From contig JARGOZ010000003.1 in NCBI GenBank assembly GCA_029213025.1, positions 58,753-122,752 on the forward strand: 64,000 bases of DNA, given 5' to 3'. Numbering within the stretch: the first letter of the stretch is position 1; each line of letters begins with the position of its first letter. Positions 63,901 through 64,000 of the stretch are shown in pieces. Position numbers and translations under genes: made by a program. The DNA is from Verrucomicrobiales bacterium (GTDB taxonomy: Bacteria > Verrucomicrobiota > Verrucomicrobiia > Verrucomicrobiales > DEV007). The notes under the pieces were generated by a model. It was not told where the DNA came from, ran no database searches, and saw nothing but the letters and a program-made list of their open reading frames with translations.

Positions 63901-64000
63901 TGCCAACCTAGCAATCATCGCATACGACTTGCAGGTTCAGAATTCGGTTTCTGCATCGGAATCGCTTGTCAATGTCGCGGAAATCATCAACTATAGTTCT
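60962..64000 (+). CDS. giant LEPR-type surface protein with isopeptide/DUF11-like repeats (partial)
   Basis: At least 1,013 codons, open to the window edge. The N-terminus has HFEPLEPRILFDAVPDV, the LEPR-XLL motif found at the start of very large exported or surface proteins; there is no ordinary signal peptide. The body is made of Ig-like repeats of roughly 180-250 residues, each opening with a Lys-bearing strand (MQLTKTAAVP, LAIQKGVANID, GTLAKEIVAI, IDIQKGVVAT), then 'GDxxxYxxxxD' and 'DxLPxGL'-like blocks, as in DUF11/isopeptide-forming adhesin domains. Composition is Asp-rich and Lys-poor. It is probably a cell-surface adhesin or S-layer-like protein secreted by a type I or similar route. 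The length of the complete protein is not known. Confidence 0.78.
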   Translation, partial: MSHSFSQKSTTIHFEPLEPRILFDAVPDVSVATGGLTVAGDQLVNDDIDFAVQFDNTGDQIGYAPYVDLIAPAEVQLNSIKLFGVDQTNPNGLAIVPIGEIGADGQLIEVGSSASPVPVDHPMYSNSIGNPPSDYFGGAGSGTTPVTFNPALAGSYVYNVELPFGSYSDSNPALDLSVNASLNTADGVVPNHPGGYDLIARGGFALGHDALDNPGTTVAPNDEPLFGTESSSNVYPLVMQLTKTAAVPEEDGTYTGELASGPNHPVTYTLAVDVADNETITGLNLTDVLPGDLAYLGNLVVEDVGGNALAYTLNSEPYINTDGLTGTPAGDNLLDITLVNPVTGVAGRDIVVTYEAFIPHVDGDTAASVINQVSGEQLDIAPYNDAAISGTWNGNPVSDNEGPAGISQDGITSGLETDYVLEEHSLAIQKGVANIDDRNAPVNSPGDILEYTMNFQVSDYFAFDDLVVDDLLGDGLDFLPGDARGGFVTDGMEIVPQLTFTQHGQTITVDFDSANYTSVLNADGTTDLHFDVYSQLQSDHPLLNGGDPVLGGLVPSGGLSGASIDPATFNAGATTGTITYRAQIRNAHTIIAGDEEISQGDDLVNSATISGNNLDTDDLTSHNQTVTDGSSASISIPVGTLAKEIVAITSHGTTTHDPVNINVVAGDLITYKITYDLPTTEFEQLRFEDFLPLPVFNVAGIDDSMVYDFDAVDSYATAGRISVGPGDTFYGPGGIDDTSDGGIDDMVYPSLTGLDPVIDKATLSASNGFSITVGDYSVGANPSTSRSIEFLVTVEIVDGEYADGLQFTNQVGAWESNSQLLAVSATAIAQIDLVEPEIDIQKGVVATTHPDGTFSGSTGPAGVVFNSPGSADAFTGVIESSGIATEPIDANLNSSDAGDIVTFVLTIENTGSSQYGAFDVGILDTIPTGFAAPGGDLNLRVTDGAGNDINYTGDLFAGGLFLTDPSIDTGSLSTYSATGGANLAIIAYDLQVQNSVSASESLVNVAEIINYSS

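Overview
This 64 kb window looks like chromosomal DNA of a PVC-superphylum bacterium, most probably Verrucomicrobiota. The grounds are the many Planctomycete/Verrucomicrobium-type families (DUF1501, DUF1549/DUF1553, DUF1552, DUF1587/1592/1588/1585 cytochromes, PVC-type haem protein, type I sulfatase), an ECF sigma factor of the Rhodopirellula/Verrucomicrobium kind paired with a FecR-LamG protein, and a LEPR-type giant surface protein. All identifications are by eye from sequence motifs; no database search was run. I saw no rRNA, tRNA, CRISPR array or complete transposon.

Layout. 1-11.5 kb (minus strand): a partial BON-like secreted protein, then a five-gene exported operon (DUF1501, DUF1549/1553, PPC/IPT protein, cytochrome-WD40 protein, second DUF1501). 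11.6-18.1 kb (plus): a third DUF1501 gene, then a sulfur module (small secreted protein with a Cys tail, persulfide dioxygenase-rhodanese, two YeeE/YedE half-transporters, SulP permease). 18.3-19.8 kb: a small Cys/Tyr-rich secreted protein with a clear terminator, and a LysR regulator. 19.8-24.1 kb (minus): an RND efflux pump whose permease is split by a frameshift. 24.3-25.5 kb: a lone TIR-domain protein. 25.6-29.2 kb (minus): a DUF1552/DUF1592 pair. 29.3-36.5 kb (plus): an EF-hand esterase, a DUF4062-NB-ARC-TPR STAND protein (broken), a terpene-cyclase-like protein, an AAA ATPase, and an aspartoacylase-like/RimB-like pair. 36.5-41.2 kb: a cytochrome-SHD1-like protein, a sulfatase, and the FecR-LamG/ECF sigma pair. 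41.4-56.1 kb: a complete nitrate assimilation cluster (outer-membrane channel, LysR regulator, broken NrtA paralogue, NrtABCD, diflavin reductase, NirA, DmsB-DmsC-like fusion, NasA-type nitrate reductase). 56.3-58.8 kb: a PVC haem protein interrupted by an amber codon. 58.8-60.4 kb (minus): an unusual GHKL-ATPase protein with a HExxH zinc motif. 60.96 kb to the end: the start of a giant repeat protein.

How the genes fit together. The nitrate cluster is self-contained: a pore and ABC importer bring nitrate in, the molybdenum enzyme with a membrane-anchored Fe-S partner reduces it to nitrite, and NirA, probably fed by the diflavin protein next to it, makes ammonium. The sulfur module would import reduced sulfur species, oxidise persulfides and move sulfate or sulfite. 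The DUF1501/DUF1553-type operons and the sulfatase fit a polysaccharide-degrading life.

Two things stand out. First, a palindromic repeat family (unit ATTCAACAGGGTACAATCC, about 22 bp) occurs at five places, and at two of them it lies inside the coding sequence of a signal peptide's N-terminal region. Second, four genes are broken in different ways (1-bp indel, 8-bp and 13-bp deletions, one nonsense codon). The GHKL-HExxH protein and the TIR protein with an unrecognised C-terminal domain are the best candidates for new biology.
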